Origin: Streblospio benedicti
Taxonomy: Eukaryota > Annelida > Polychaeta > Spionida > Spionidae
Assembly: GCA_019095985.1 (NCBI GenBank)
Contig: CM032661.1
Coordinates: forward strand, 29,008,857 to 29,072,856
Reading direction: 5' to 3'
DNA length: 64,000 nucleotides
Position 1 is the stretch's first letter. Each line of letters begins with the position of its first letter. The translations under genes were made by a program, and so were the position numbers. Shown piece by piece: positions 34,170-47,140 of the stretch. Under the pieces are notes generated by a model. It worked only from the letters and a program-made list of their open reading frames with translations. It had not been told where the DNA came from and made no database searches.

Positions 34170-37080
34170 GGTTAAGCATGCCAATGGTCAAAATCATAAA
34201 CCACGTGTTTAATTTCAATGATGTCGATTTTATAAACACCTTCACATGTTATCAGCACAAACGGATATACAAAACATTAGCTGCTCGAATGTCAACACCC
34301 CCCCTCTCATCACAAGAAAATTCAAACATAACACACAAATCAGATAAATGTTTCCCGCATCGTTCACTTCTTACGTGCATGGATCTCTGCAGTTCCTAGC
34401 TTGCGCCCCCACCCCACACCCCTTTATCCGCATCTTTAAAAGCTTAGGCCTGCCACTGGAATATCATACACTGTGCGTATCTAAAATACAAACAAAAGAA
34501 AAGCAAACAATAGCACAAAAAACATACAACACACATCATCTAACCACCCTGTGGGCTAAACAAATTGCATTCATTACTCTGTTGTCTTTTGACGGGTGAA
34601 AAAACGAGCTGGCGTGCGTTCGTGATTCCCCGAGAGTCTCGTTTCGTCGCTCCCAAGGTGCTTTATCAGCCTTACTTTATGGTCCCGCATTCCCCGAACA
34701 TTCCACCGCTGTCGAGTGCTCACTGGGTGTAGGTATGCGGGATCTTTGAACAATTACGCTGGGGTCAGACATCCCCGATAATTTACGCCTAATCAGCCAT
34801 AGTAGCATCAGTGTAGTGTTTGTTAATTCATGAATTGGTGTTTTCAGTCTGTATTGTCTGTTTATGGGTTCTAGCTGTTGGGGTGAAGAGGTATGTATTG
34901 TATTGCCAAGTGCGTGTCTCTTATCTAACAGCAATTGATGAGTTTCAGTGGACTAACATTTGGGGTTATGAGACCGGGGCTTTGATGATCTGATAACAAC
35001 GATATAGGATCCTCTTGGGAGAAGATGTTCCGTAGATACAACTAGCAGTTGCATGCTGTAATGTATCTTGATTTTATCAACACCGTACCTGCAGGGTTAG
35101 ATGTATTGCACTTTTTTGTTGCTTCTTCGTATATGAGAATAACACTTACAAGAGAAAACACTCTGTTCTGATTAAACATATTCCTAAATTGTTGTCTCTA
35201 CATGTACAATGCATGTAGTGCTAGTTGTTTGCAATGTACTAAGTATCTGTTTGGCGACAGTGACCAGTTAAGTGGTGGGGGTGGGGCGCTGAGCGGGCTG
35301 CATATTTATTATGGGGCCCCAGATCTTGTCAACATTTTTACACGTATTTTTTTCATGGAGAAGCACCAAACCAGATTCCCAAGTATACATATTCTCAAAT
35401 GAAATGGGGAATCAGGGACCCCTAGGTATGTTAGAATTTCTCGAGACAAATATGTCACGAGTCACGAGTCGGGTCAAAAGGTCCCACCTCAAATCACAGC
35501 CAAGGGCCCCACTAAACTTTGATCGGTCACCGTTTGGCGATATGCTCATAAGTTGGCGCTTACTAAGAATCACGATCACATGACATTCAAGATGGCTGAC
35601 CCAAAAGGACTATACGTCCCATTGAAGCTATTTTCATTCGGCACACTATCGCCTTGTGTAGTAATCTAGAGTAATCTCCCCACCCACACACGCCACCCAC
35701 ACACGTTTTACTGATAGTAAAGCTTCTTTATGAACCTTCATGTTTATCACACGGCTTTACATTCATTGTATATGCGAACATAAGTCACGGCGCTGTGGGT
35801 GTGCGTGTGATATTGGAGGAGCGCACTTGATTGATGGATGGATGGGGTGATAGGCGGCAAACAAGAGAGACGCGTGCACGCAACGTGCTGACGTGATATG
35901 CCCGGTGCGAACCCACTCTCTGTATTAATACACATGGTGCATATATAGCCGTATGTCCAGCACAATGCTCGTAGCTACATACACAATTGTAGTGCGTGCA
36001 GTGGTTTAAACGTCACCCTACTTGCATCTTATCCATCAAATAGCACACACAATGGGATATATCAATTGTCATTAATAAATGATTAGTAATTTGAATACTG
36101 TGAAACAATGGAACGAAATACGACATGGTGATTATGCTTATATGAGTTGTTTTCCCGTTCCTTCACCTACGTTCTTCATACAGTAACAAGTCTATTGGAC
36201 TCATTGTCCCAATTCAAAATCCTTCTTCATAACGTGCATCCCAGAAAATCTGATGGACTAACAAAGGAAAGTTACTAAACTTAAACAATAGCCAGTAATA
36301 CTATTACAGCAATTCTACCTTGATGCAGAAGTAAAACTCATAATACTTCATGGTAACATAGCTACAAGTAATATTACACAAGAACACAGATAAGATTGTG
36401 TCCATGGTCAATTGGTCACTCCACTCTCGATCCGGGTATTAGATGCCATATATTGGCATCTGATTCTCAGTGTCGAGTCTCAGTACAAAGGTGAGCCCGT
36501 ATCAGTCGTGGTAGTGTAACAAAGCCATATATAATCGGCAAGTTTAGACTAAGACAATACTTCTGCCCTTATATTTTCATTTCCACTGTAAACACCAGGA
36601 GTTGAACATACGTGAGCGGGCTGGAAAACTGCAATCTTTTGGCCACTCGTTCACGGCATCAGCAGCCTCTGAGGTCATCCACAAGGTGATCTAAAGTGCT
36701 GTATAATGCACGAAGTGCAAACACACAGGTCTATAGTGGCGTTAAATATGCACGATGTCATGGCAAGCAGTGAATAGAGAAGATGCATAATTCATCAAAT
36801 ATCCGATCATTAGCTGCGCTGATAGCTGGGATCGGAAGGCGGCATCATAAACTGCACCATGATTCGTTTTCCATGTCACGTTAATGGTATGACCTGTAAT
36901 TTCCTGAGTTTCAACCGTATCTGAATCGACATCCCTTTCAATGCTCCTGCGAGGTGAAAGGTGATCATCACCACAGTTGATTTTATGTAGTATATGTTGG
37001 GTTCTGGGTTCTCTCTTTATTTTATATGATTATGTGGACGCCTGTCTTACATGGGTATTCCAGCGATACACGTCAGCCCA
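34170..37080. other. Non-coding stretch
   Basis: No supported gene. A weak tRNA-like B-box relic lies near 36595-36650. Short tandem GTCACGAGTC occurs near 35456-35470. Confidence 0.4.
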
Positions 37081-37088
37081 TGCATATT

Positions 37089-37243
37089 TCATCTAATTTG
37101 TGAACATATCAAATATAATACACCTGTTATTATGAACATTGTTGGCCATATGCAGTCTGTAGAGAAAGTGCCCATGAACACGGTGACCTCCTGTCGAAAG
37201 TGGCACGTGCACCTGACGCAGTAGAAAGGTTCGGGGATTAGGT
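37089..37243 (-). CDS. Candidate terminal exon, possibly of a two-TM channel beta-subunit-like protein
   Basis: Minus strand: a very good acceptor (tctgtcccattgcttcatctag) ends at 37244. The phase-1 frame reads LIPEPFYCVRCTCHF then RQEVTVFMGTFSTDCIWP and ends in a membrane segment TMFIITGVLYLICSQIR before TGA at 37089. The order extracellular Cys residues, a WP, then a final TM helix and very short tail recalls BK-channel beta subunits (KCNMB) and insect TipE-type subunits. This is a resemblance of layout, not a demonstrated homology. The first TM exon was not found. A second frame is open across most of it, which lowers certainty. Confidence 0.35.
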
Positions 37244-37321
37244 CTAGATGAAGCAATGGGACAGAAATAGAACAAGGTAGAAGCTGGCCAACTATGAACA
37301 TGTCTCTAAATGTACAGGAAT

Positions 37322-37407
37322 GTTAGCCTAACTGTCTAAGGCGCCTGTCTGCGCACATATGACTGGTTTGGTGTGAAACAGGAGATCATGAGTTCGACTT
37401 TACGACC
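37322..37407 (+). repeat. tRNA-like SINE head fragment
   Basis: A-box-like TAGCCTAACTGTCTAAGG and B-box-like GATCATGAGTTCGACTT at tRNA-like spacing. It is not a functional tRNA. Confidence 0.5.
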
Positions 37408-37789
37408 TTCCAAAGCTTTGCTCGTCTCTGATTTTTGTCTCAATTACGATACCTACAAATGGAACTCACATACATATCTCCGTTTGTGCATAGCTGAACA
37501 CTCCCCAGTGACTTATCCCTCAAATGCCACAGAACTGATTTTTTTAAAAGTGATTGTTCTCTTTAAAAACAAACAAAACAAGGTGCCACATCTAACAGTA
37601 CGTTCTACACGTTACCTTAAAGCTAAAACTGGTATTGTGTAGGCATATAGGCCTACTGCATCAAATAAAAAAGGTATCTAATAATTTCCTCTCTCATCAT
37701 TTGACGTCTATATGCTCTACGTGCCAGCTGAAGCTAAAAGTGGCTTTGTGTGACTGTATACTGTAACCCACACCGCGCACGGCCTTGTA

Positions 37790-37900
37790 GTTTGCGACTA
37801 TATGGAGCCGCTGCCTCCCTCTCGTCCCCGGCCGCACGCGAGGAGGGCGGTGGTGCCTCGTTCACACCCATTAGCGAGCTGTAAGTTCATTACGAAGCCC
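37790..37900. other. GC-rich island, possible first exon
   Basis: About 100 bp far richer in GC and CpG than its surroundings. On the plus strand, ATG at 37802 gives MEPLPPSRPRPHARRAVVP, ending at a strong donor (GTAAGT) at 37881. On the minus strand an ATG-led frame MGVNEAPPPSSRAAGDER is also open. Coding exons in this window are GC-rich, so this island may be one, but the strand is undecided. Confidence 0.3.
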
Positions 37901-38086
37901 CCGTAGACGAGCAGTGCGCATCTGCGCTGTTTTGTTTCAAGGCATTTCGCACGTATGTACATTTGCATGTCTCGTGTGTCACGTAACTTGTGTATGAATT
38001 ATGTAGGCATTGTTATTTGCCATGAACTTCTAAAAATAGGTTTATGTATGCATGGTTCTGTCTCTTATACAATGTACGTACACGCA

Positions 38087-38258
38087 TACAGTAGAACCTC
38101 TGTGTTAAGACCACCCGTGAGACTGACGTAAAGTGGTGTCAATAAAGAGGTAGTCTTTATACAGAGGTTCACTTTGGTCACTTTATGAACATTTGGGAGC
38201 ATGAAAAATGGTCCTATTACAGATGTGGTCTCTACATAGAGGTGGTCGTTCTACTGTG
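38087..38258. repeat. Palindromic MITE, family TACAGTAGAACCTC, copy 3
   Basis: Starts TACAGTAGAACCTC and ends GGTGGTCGTTCTACTGTG. AAGACCACC occurs inverted inside. Confidence 0.75.
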
Positions 38259-38269
38259 CATAGTAGGAT

Positions 38270-39210
38270 TTGAGGTCGTCTGCAGACATATATATGCGCA
38301 CTCACACAAAGAGTAGAGAAATGAAATACTTAAATGCCATACGAGTACCTTACATGTAGGTCCAAAATGAGTATATTGCTGTCAAACCCTTCACAGGAGA
38401 CATTTCAATTCGATGTACTCTGTCATTGAAACGATCCCACAAATTCAAAGTGTCAATATGTGGTCCATTTGTGCTCCTATCGAATACAAAGGACCTATGC
38501 TCTTAAGTTAATCATAAAGAGAATCAAGCAGCTTATGAAGTCATCAGGGCGTCTGTACTGTTGATTAAGCATGAATGGAGTCTGATGGCCTTGCCCCCAT
38601 ATTACGGTAATCGGCTAATTTCCCGTCCATTATTGCGTCCACGCATATATTATATGGACCTAGATACCCAACGTAAATGCATCAACGGTGATTGCTTTCA
38701 TGGGATTACCCATCATCATATCTGCTCACAGACTGTAAAATGTCATGGCTTAACATTCTCAAATGTCAGACTGGGGCTTTGGATGTCTGCTGTGGAGTCG
38801 ACGGGCTGTGGTATTTTGATTGGTGACCATGAGGTAATAGTGGGCAATGGAGGTGGCCTGGGGAGCGGATGAGGCACCCAGATGAAAGGATAGTTCTATT
38901 TCACTTGCATGCAATAAGCAATACACAAATACAAGCATACTCTACTAGAAGGTATATATAGACCGTCCGGCGGTGAAATATAAATCACCAAGTGTACAGG
39001 ATGACAACTTATACTCAACTTATATTTCACCACCAAAGGTGCCTACCAGATGTTTCATTTAATCCAACCATTGTAATATTAGCTGTGAGCCTCCAGATGG
39101 TATAGGCATACCATCATGTAAGTTTTAAACTGCAGGTAAGTTTGGCAAGTTTATGTTGTCTAGAGGTATGGCCCCAGATTTTGAAATACGGCATAATATG
39201 TGCTCTGCCG
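38270..39210. other. Non-coding stretch
   Basis: A possible small exon at 38730-38830 (acceptor ctcacag, donor GTAATA) has no recognisable product. Otherwise nothing. Confidence 0.35.
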
Positions 39211-39218
39211 GTGTATAG

Positions 39219-39399
39219 TTATCCTGCCCCTTCTCCATCCACACATACTCCAGCACATAATCACTGGCCAGCATTTATCAGGATGAGGTGTGACCTCCAC
39301 AAGTTGGCAGATTCGTTAGCAGCTAAAACCCTCGACATGGACCCGTCGTGCGTCCACTTACTCAAGGACTTGAGAAATAGGAGCACGCACTCAATATAA
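39219..39399 (+). CDS. Candidate terminal exon, unidentified
   Basis: After an acceptor-like gtatag at 39218, one frame reads YPAPSPSTHTPAHNHW, PAFIRMRCDLHKLADSL, AAKTLDMDPSCVHLLKDL then RNRSTHSI and TAA at 39397-39399. The first part is Pro/Ser/Thr-rich. The second is predicted to be helical with a hydrophobic heptad-like pattern. This is more protein-like than other frames nearby. I do not recognise it, and a death-fold-like helix pair is only a guess. Confidence 0.3.
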
Positions 39400-42300
39400 T
39401 TGCAAATATCAACGCTTGGTCAAATGCAACAAGGTGTATGGTATGGGTATTGAATATCATCACAGCATATTTGTGCGTGAGAGCAAATTAACAGTAGAAT
39501 TAGTCTTTTCTTTCGTGGTGAGTTTTTAATTGTCACAGTGTCTCGCCTTATACAAATTTGTTGTAGGTGAACTTAGATTTGGCCGATGTGTGTTTCAAAG
39601 TGGTGTGGGTTAACATTCTTGAATGGCAGTTGTTGTTTTTTTTTTACAAAGAAGGAAAGCCGTTCACCACACACACCACTCTATTAAATGCTTGTCCTTC
39701 ATAGATTCCCACGATATTTCAGTATTCCACTTGGGTGCAGCAGACGGATTTGACAACTCAATGTAACATTATACTGAGCAGCTCAAACAATAGACATCCT
39801 CAAGGTGAACGGGCTGTCGAATTAGAGTAGAACATGTGTCACTGATAGTAGGGTACTGGGCTAGAACGAGGTAGCTGTCTTCATTTGACACACAAGAATC
39901 TGTACACAATATATGAATTGCTAATATTTTTGTCAAACCTTTCTTTCAATACTTTGGTTTGTAAATAACACAGAAACCAAGGAGGTAGGACATAGAAGTC
40001 CCTTGCCACAGTAATGTACGAAAATAAGCACACTGTTTTATTAAGACAGTGTCGTCTGCTCCTCGCGTGACTATTAAGGAAACCATATAAAATTACAAAA
40101 GAAATCTTCCTACAAAAAAGTACACATGTATTGTAACAATAAGAACAATGCTTTTACCCGCACAGCAAAGTAACCTTTGGTTAACCAAACCACACTTGGA
40201 AAGTATATTGATCAAATGACAAGCTACTGTAGATCAAACATACAACGTCGATAGCACAATCTTGACTAATGAGCCATAAAATGGCTTACTGGAAGCCACA
40301 CGTTAATTGACAAAGTGTCAAAAATAGAACCACGTCAGTATTTAGTCATTTATGTATATAATAGACTGATACATCGATAGAAACCAAAGTGAAACTAACA
40401 CCGTGGCTTCAGCTAGTTATTAAACAACAACACTATTAAAGCTAATGGATGTTTGTTGTAATGTTGTTGCTTGCAGGTGCCCGCAGGTGCCCGCAGACAC
40501 CGATCGTCTGCTGTCATAAAGAAGCAGCTGTGATAAAAACTCATTGATGGCTGCGTGGCCAGGCGCCAACGTGCAGTCAGCTTTTGTTCTGAATATGAAC
40601 ATTTACTTTGGCAATCACTTTTGACAGTCGTATGTGTTTGTGACTTCGTCTCTGCTCATAAGACGCATATGGAAGACCAACTTGCAAACAAATATCTCAG
40701 ACACAACTGGCTATTTGATTCAACCTTCATGCACCCTATCATGTTCAGATGCGTTACAGCCCTATTATGCGGGGCGGTTTTGTCATCACTCGTCCAATTA
40801 TTGTTATTAATTTACGCCGGTGGCAGCGAGATCCAGATCATTACACGCGTGAAAGAAATACGATAGGGGGGTTGGCACGACCGTCATTTATGACGGTCCA
40901 TTTCACCCTGGACTAACGTCCCCATGGTGTCGTGAATCGAGTCTAGGGTGGGACTTTGAATGAAACGCTATTGTTGTAAAAAATCTGTTCTACATGAAGT
41001 TGGATAAAGATGCCAATGGCCTGGTGGGTATATAAAGTCGCTAGACAACAGCAAAACTGTTAACGGTTAGAAAACGGTAAAGCTGTTAATTGCGACTGTG
41101 CATATAAACACATTTACATTGACAATATATTCTTCCCCGTGCTCACATTAAAAGCATTAATACTGAACAGTAGCATTAACTGCATTATGCATAGGTGCAT
41201 ATGTGTATATATATCCCGGACGCGTATGCATACGACATTTGCGAAAGGGACAAAAAATATAAAATGAATCCACAGCTGCTCTGTTACTGATGAACACACA
41301 TGCTATAAACAGGCGTAATCAACATCACCATCAGAGCGGCGGTGGCGGCGGCGGCCTCACCCAGCCTATCATCAGTCTTGTTTCATGTCATATAACCAGC
41401 ATTTAGCACTGGGCTCATTAGCACAGCCAGATTAATGGCTTGTTAATTGCGCAGTGGCTCAAGGTGAATAACAATTCTAATCAGTGGTAGGCATGCCCGC
41501 AACCACCACTATAGTGACATGGATCAAAGTGTGTGCAATCAATGCTCGAGTGAAGATGGTCTGTCATTCAGCTAATCTAACTTAGGGGTCAGAGTTGGTA
41601 GACGTAGTTACTATTTAACGAGAATGGGTGTTAGTAAGAATAGTTGGGGTCAGAACATGATTGCTATTTAGAGTAGAGATGATTCGATTAAAAATACACT
41701 GGCCAGTTTAGGATAGTCTTCTACAGGTGATTGACGGATTGTGACTGTGAGACATCGCTAACTGATTTGCTTGAAGAACGCGTCTACTATACTGTACATT
41801 GAACATCATTAATATATAGCGGGCCAAGCAAGGATAATGAATGACTATATGACCGTTCCGGCAGCAAGTGGGTTGGGTAGCAATGAAATCAAAGGCTGCA
41901 TATGCACTTTGATTCTTAAAATAGAGATAAGACACAGAGATCTGTTTTATCTTTGATTACAGACCTTTCAGCGTATATAATCTTTTGATCACTAAAGATT
42001 CCATCTTTTATACGCTTATGTCTATTTATGGTCCTCAGCCTTCAATAAAAGGCCTCCATATATAAGTAATCCCTGTCCCCCACCATTGTTGTGTGTGTTT
42101 GTTTGTGTATGTGTGTGTGGGGGGGGGGGGAGGGTAACACATACAAGATTTTGTGGGTCCATTATGCACGAATGTTTGCATAGATGGCAAAAACAAAACA
42201 ACAAAAACATGAAAATGAAAGGTCTGGGCTGAAAAGGGGGTTGCATGCCAACCATATCTGCCTGTGGTAGTTCTATCGTATATAGGCGTCATTCTATGAT

Positions 42301-43060
42301 TGAATTGATTGCAAGAAGCTGGATGTCTGTGATGAAGGGTGGGCGAGAATACGGTCTGAAAAGTCAGTAGCAAACACAGAGCTTTAAACTGTTAAAAGAC
42401 GTTTCTGGGATTTGATCTGGACAATAAAGATAGAAAAGAAATAGCACTGGATAAATGATGTCAAAACAAGCTCACAGGGATCAATATCGACCTTACACAC
42501 ACATACACATACAAATGTATTTGATTACTAATATTGTGAGTAATGAATAGTTCTAATTAAGCAATACACTCCATTCTTCTGGACAGTATGTAGAAAGCTA
42601 AGAAGAAAGCAGCAGAAAAACAATACAACAAACCATCTGTGCTACGTCAGAAGTGGTTAGCGAGTGAGTGTCAGAGTGTATATGCGAGCACTGCTACTGG
42701 CTCAGGAGGGAGTGATCATCATGCACTGGACATGGAAACTGCTTCGCAACTCATCATGCTCATTATGGTGTTGTTATAGAGGCAGGGCGGATCCAACTTC
42801 CCGCTTAGGTTAAATCGTAAATAAATGTATATGTGGTGGTTTTTAGCCGTGAATCAATTTTTGCTCTCATAACTTTAGATTTTAAACCATGTCATTGATG
42901 CACTTATTGACAAATTGATCATTTATCATACACTTGAACGGGAAGCACATTCAGCGCACAATCCTTATCACTCATGCAACCACTCACTCACCTCTTCAAC
43001 CCAATGACCTGTACCGAAGTAAACTAATTTTGACGGTTTTAACCCTCATCAGTACATTAA
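39400..43060. other. Long non-coding stretch
   Basis: A 103-110-codon frame ending at 40866 has one possible TM segment (LLCGAVLSSLVQLLLLIY) but no other support. Nested hairpins lie at 40877-40962. A short GGCGGT repeat is at 41335-41355. A TGTGTGTG run followed by a G run is near 42090-42131. Confidence 0.4.
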
Positions 43061-43067
43061 TAAAACA

Positions 43068-43070
43068 GCT

Positions 43071-43133
<63 letters not shown>

Positions 43134-43162
43134 TTTGTTTGTTTGTTTGTTTGTTTGTTTGT

Positions 43163-43201
<39 letters not shown>

Positions 43202-43203
43202 TT
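43068..43203 (+). repeat. (TTTA)n-(TTTG)n-(TTTA)n microsatellite
   Basis: Tetranucleotide array of about 135 bp with a central GTTT block. Confidence 0.97.
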
Positions 43204-43209
43204 ATGACT

Positions 43210-44445
43210 ATGTCAGATAATTAAAATGCGGTACTTTAAAACTTTGCCTATTTTTAGCACGGATTATTATCATTTGGTTTGACAATGTCATTAAATAAAG
43301 AAGAATTTTAATTTGTTTATGTGACAGCTGCTTTGTGGTAGCTTTTGGAGGTTGTTGAAGTTGTAGATTATTTATTACCTGTGAGTTTTAAACAGATTAT
43401 TACACTCTTTGTGTGTGTGTCAGACGTACATTTTGAAAGCTTTCTATATATAAATTAGTCTGTTTTATGTTGTCTAGTGTAAGTGTTTCGTCATGTGGAA
43501 GTTTTGAGGTGGCTTTACGCCCACAAATATTTGTTCAGGGTTTTGAGACGCACAAAGATCTAGGTTCAGAGCTTCCTAATTTGTTTATGAAAATATTCTC
43601 TTTGGAATGCTCCCTGCCGGGATCAAGTAGGAATGAATGTTTATTTTTCAGAGAATGTGATGATTTGATTTACTAGTATTAATAATAGAAAACAAAGCAG
43701 ATGCTCATAGTTTCTTCATTTAAAAAAAACTTGAATTAATCATAAACGATATCCTAACCGCGGGACCCAAACAGACTTGTAAGAATTTAGCCGTGGATTA
43801 CTAAATAGTACATACGGTACATCATCTACGCATAAACGCTTTTATAATAATACACCTATTTACATACAATAAAACACTTCAGAAGCGTTACAGTACAATG
43901 CAGATACAATCATGTATGTATATAAATATAATACAAAATAATGCACGTGATAATTATTTGGTGGCCAATCACATTATAGTGGTGAACATTGCCATGGCTT
44001 ATGATGACTTGCTGATTGGCCCAACTAGTAATAAGTGACCTATTAACCTCAATAGATCTGATTGGATCGACGTGACTGACAATGCGTTCTGATTAGGCAC
44101 TGAATGGTGGGCGCATACTATATGTAATGTGCAGTATGAAAACTGTTTCTATTAAGAGGAAATACTTCCAAAGTCAACGTCTACATGTATGTGTGCCTTT
44201 GTATTTCTAACATCCAACAAAAAACAACGATCAAAGCAGGAAGAATACAATACATATACACTAATAGCAATATTATTGTTTTGCTTACATTGATGGCACA
44301 TATTATGCATGTCACGAAATATCATAACCACCCTCTTGTATGCTGCTTGTAGAAACTGTAACTAGTAGTATGAAGTTAAATAAAAATGTATGTTACAAGA
44401 AATTCGCCATACTCAGGGTAGATTCATGATCCAGCAGAAGGCAAA
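43210..44445. other. Non-coding stretch
   Basis: AT-rich. No gene or repeat was recognised. Confidence 0.4.
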
Positions 44446-44450
44446 CAGAG

Positions 44451-44680
44451 CTAGAAGGCAAAACAGTGGAATAATGGTATGCATACAAAAAACAAGCTTA
44501 ATGCGATCAGTGGGTCGTTAATCACCATTCGCAAATTACGGTCGCCAAAAGCCGAAAGCTCATTAGCCTCTGTGATGGTGGTTTTCGGCATTGAGAGCAA
44601 GATAACTGCCGTTCTCAGTGCCACGCCCGTCAGTGAAGTCATGAACACCAGCATCACGGGAGGGTGTGTGGTGTATGTAT
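44451..44680 (-). CDS. Candidate membrane-protein terminal exon
   Basis: The minus-strand frame reads PPVMLVFMTSLTGVALRTAV, ILLSMPKTTITEANELSAF, GDRNLRMVINDPLIALSLF then FVCIPLFHCFAF and TAG. It has two hydrophobic segments joined by a polar loop. An acceptor-like atagtag lies just upstream of the first residues. No family is recognised. Length alone is not significant, but composition is unusually protein-like. Confidence 0.3.
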
Positions 44681-44699
44681 ACTACTATGATTTACACAC

Positions 44700-45865
44700 T
44701 ATTCCATACACATTACCACTAGTATATAGACGGGTAACCAACACGCAAACCATCAAAAGCTATCAGCTATAGCTTAATTTCTCAGCAAATCAAGCTGGAA
44801 ATTGTGTTTGATATCCTGGATTAATGTTGGATTTGATTGGCTAGTTACGTTTGCTTTACCGTAAAGACTTTGTCAGGCCTTTTTTTAGTATTTGTAAAGG
44901 TGACTGATAAGGTCTATATATCATCTACTAATTATATGATACTCGTATTGTTTGTTATACCATATCACAATAATAAGATAAATTAGATGACAAAAATAGA
45001 CCACAATGCAAACCATTCTTAATTAAGCCAATCAAAACCAACTTTCAGATTAATTAAGGTATGAAATATTGGTGGACATATTTATATTGTAATTGCATAG
45101 GACTGTGTCAGCTTATTTCTATAATGTGAAGTAACAAAGTATACACTAGTGATAAATCAAGCCCAAAAAGAATGTTCTGGCTCCTATGGTATCTGTGGCT
45201 GTTGGTTACCCTTCTATATAATAGTAGCCATGCGTATGGTATAGTGTTTGTAAATCAAAATAATATACTTACCACACATTCTCCTATGACCCTGTGGCCC
45301 ATGAGGAAAGTCACAGTCACACAATCACGAATGACAACCTGCCACAATAATGGCAATGCACGGATATAGCCACAATGTCCTGCCTTATTAAGCTCCAGCA
45401 TGACAGCCAGGAACTGTGAAGAGAATAGAATGAAGTCACGGTGCGATATTCGTTGGGATATTTGCCTCGACACACACCAAAACGTGTACCATTTGGTTGC
45501 AATCGACTCTGAAATGTGAGAATGAGTTCCATAACCCCTATACTTAACTTATAAAATCGTGGGTTTCACATCTCACGGCTTTCCCATTCAAACAGACTTC
45601 AAAGTCCATGTTCCTGAACCAATAGGCAATAAGCCCGAACAGATAAGGATGGAAATATAAAACTTTGAATGAAAGTCCACATACTATATGAATTTCATTA
45701 CCCCCCACCCCTGTCAGATTACCAGCTGGCCCTAAAACTTTTAAACACGCTGGAGACTTTTTTAAAGGATGAAGCTTGAGAGAGAATCGAGAACCATACA
45801 AGAGTCATCACTTTGAGAAAATTAAAAAGGGGTCAGTTCCGGCAACCAGCCCCTGTACAGTGTTT
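44700..45865. other. Non-coding stretch
   Basis: Nothing recognised apart from chance frames. Confidence 0.4.
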
Positions 45866-45869
45866 TATA

Positions 45870-45981
45870 GCGGGGTCACTGACACGGGTGTGACACACTT
45901 TCTGTCCAATGACGGCACTATAGCTTATCAGATGCTGTTCAATGACGACCCCTCTACTAATCCCTTAACATTTGAAGATGA
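45870..45981 (+). CDS. Candidate internal exon, unidentified
   Basis: The frame reads YSGVTDTGVTHFLSNDGTI then AYQMLFNDDPSTNPLTFEDE, ending at a strong donor (GTATGT) at 45982. The acceptor is weak (ttttatag at about 45869). Composition is protein-like, but no domain is recognised. Confidence 0.25.
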
Positions 45982-46639
45982 AGTATGTTTAATGTGTAAT
46001 ACAGTAGAAATATCACAGCCCCATATACCAATGAGACCAATATACAGGGGATGTTTCTTGAGCTTTTCCCGTGGGACAATTTGCATATTTAGTCACCTAT
46101 TATTAGATTTTTACGTGTTTCCTGAGGGGTTCATTCATTATCTATGTAGATAATGTATTCTGCTTTGATTAACAAACTAATTCGATTTAGCTATAGACTC
46201 TAAATTCAACCTTGAATATAGTAGGACCACCGAAATCTTATATGTTCTTAGTAATATATTGATCACGACGCCGCCTTCATGGAAAAGACCATTTCAGACA
46301 GGTAATGTAAGTTTCAACATTTTTGTTATCAATCGTTCATCTGGCATGTCCCACGCAAATGACTGTTGGATTTGAACGCATCCACATTGCACATTAGATC
46401 TAAAAAGTATTGTTTCATTTGCAACTGACTGTACATAAGAACTTTGAAAACACAATTACAAAAAGAAAGTAAAAAAACAACAAAACACTAACAGCTGAAT
46501 GGATGCTTTTGAAAGAGATAACAAAATCAACAACAAAAACAAACAGAGTGAGTATTCAGCCTAACTTTGAAACCCTTTCAATTGAAAAGCGTGCCATTAG
46601 AAGCCATTATTTTGTGGTTACACGATGTCGTGTTTAAGT

Positions 46640-46830
46640 GGAAGTCGATAATGAAGGATGCTCGTGTGGAGTGTCCGGAAGCGGCCGCCACTCGCGTGGA
46701 GGGCCCCAGCAGACGACATCAGCCATTACAGCCATCAGGCGATCAATACCGCGTGTCACGTGCTGACAGGCGGCGGTGGCGGCGGCTCTCAATGGCGGGT
46801 CCGGCTGGGGCTGGAGAGTGACGGTAGTAT
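46640..46830. other. GC-rich island, possibly exonic
   Basis: GC- and CpG-rich block with GGCGGT repeats, open in several frames on both strands. It is followed by a CT-rich tract (46845-46930). Possibly an exon or promoter; the strand is not decidable by eye. Confidence 0.25.
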
Positions 46831-46973
46831 GGTCATCATAGCCCCTTTGGCTCTCTCCATCTCCATCTGTGTGTGTGTCTCTCTGTCTCTTCATCTCTCC
46901 ATCTCTCTCTCTTTCTATCTCCAACTCATTCTGTCTCACTCTCCCTATCTTGTACTTTTGAGTGTTAACAAAA

Positions 46974-47140
46974 TACTGTAGAACCTCCAATAAAGACCAC
47001 CTCTATAAAGAGGCCACATCTATAATAAAACCTTCTTTGAGGTCGCACGCCTTTGAAACAAGACCAACGCAAGCCCCCGGGGAGACCACCCTCTTATTGA
47101 GGCTGGTCTCAGAGCTGGTCTAGTACAAACGAAACCTTCC
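46974..47140. repeat. Palindromic MITE, family TACAGTAGAACCTC, copy 4
   Basis: Starts TACTGTAGAACCTCCAATAA with AAGACCACCTCT. The right end is degraded. Confidence 0.65.

Noticed and set aside
37322-37407. Possible tRNA gene
   Set aside because: A- and B-box-like motifs are present, but the arms do not pair as a tRNA and it resembles a SINE head.
40555-40866. 103-codon frame with a possible TM helix
   Set aside because: One hydrophobic stretch only, no splice or family support, and length within chance expectation.
42934-43224. Frame rich in LFIYLFIY
   Set aside because: Artefact of the TTTA/TTTG microsatellite.
45776-46153. Whole 125-codon frame as one gene
   Set aside because: Only the part before the GTATGT donor looks coding, and it is listed as a candidate exon. 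The remainder is unsupported.
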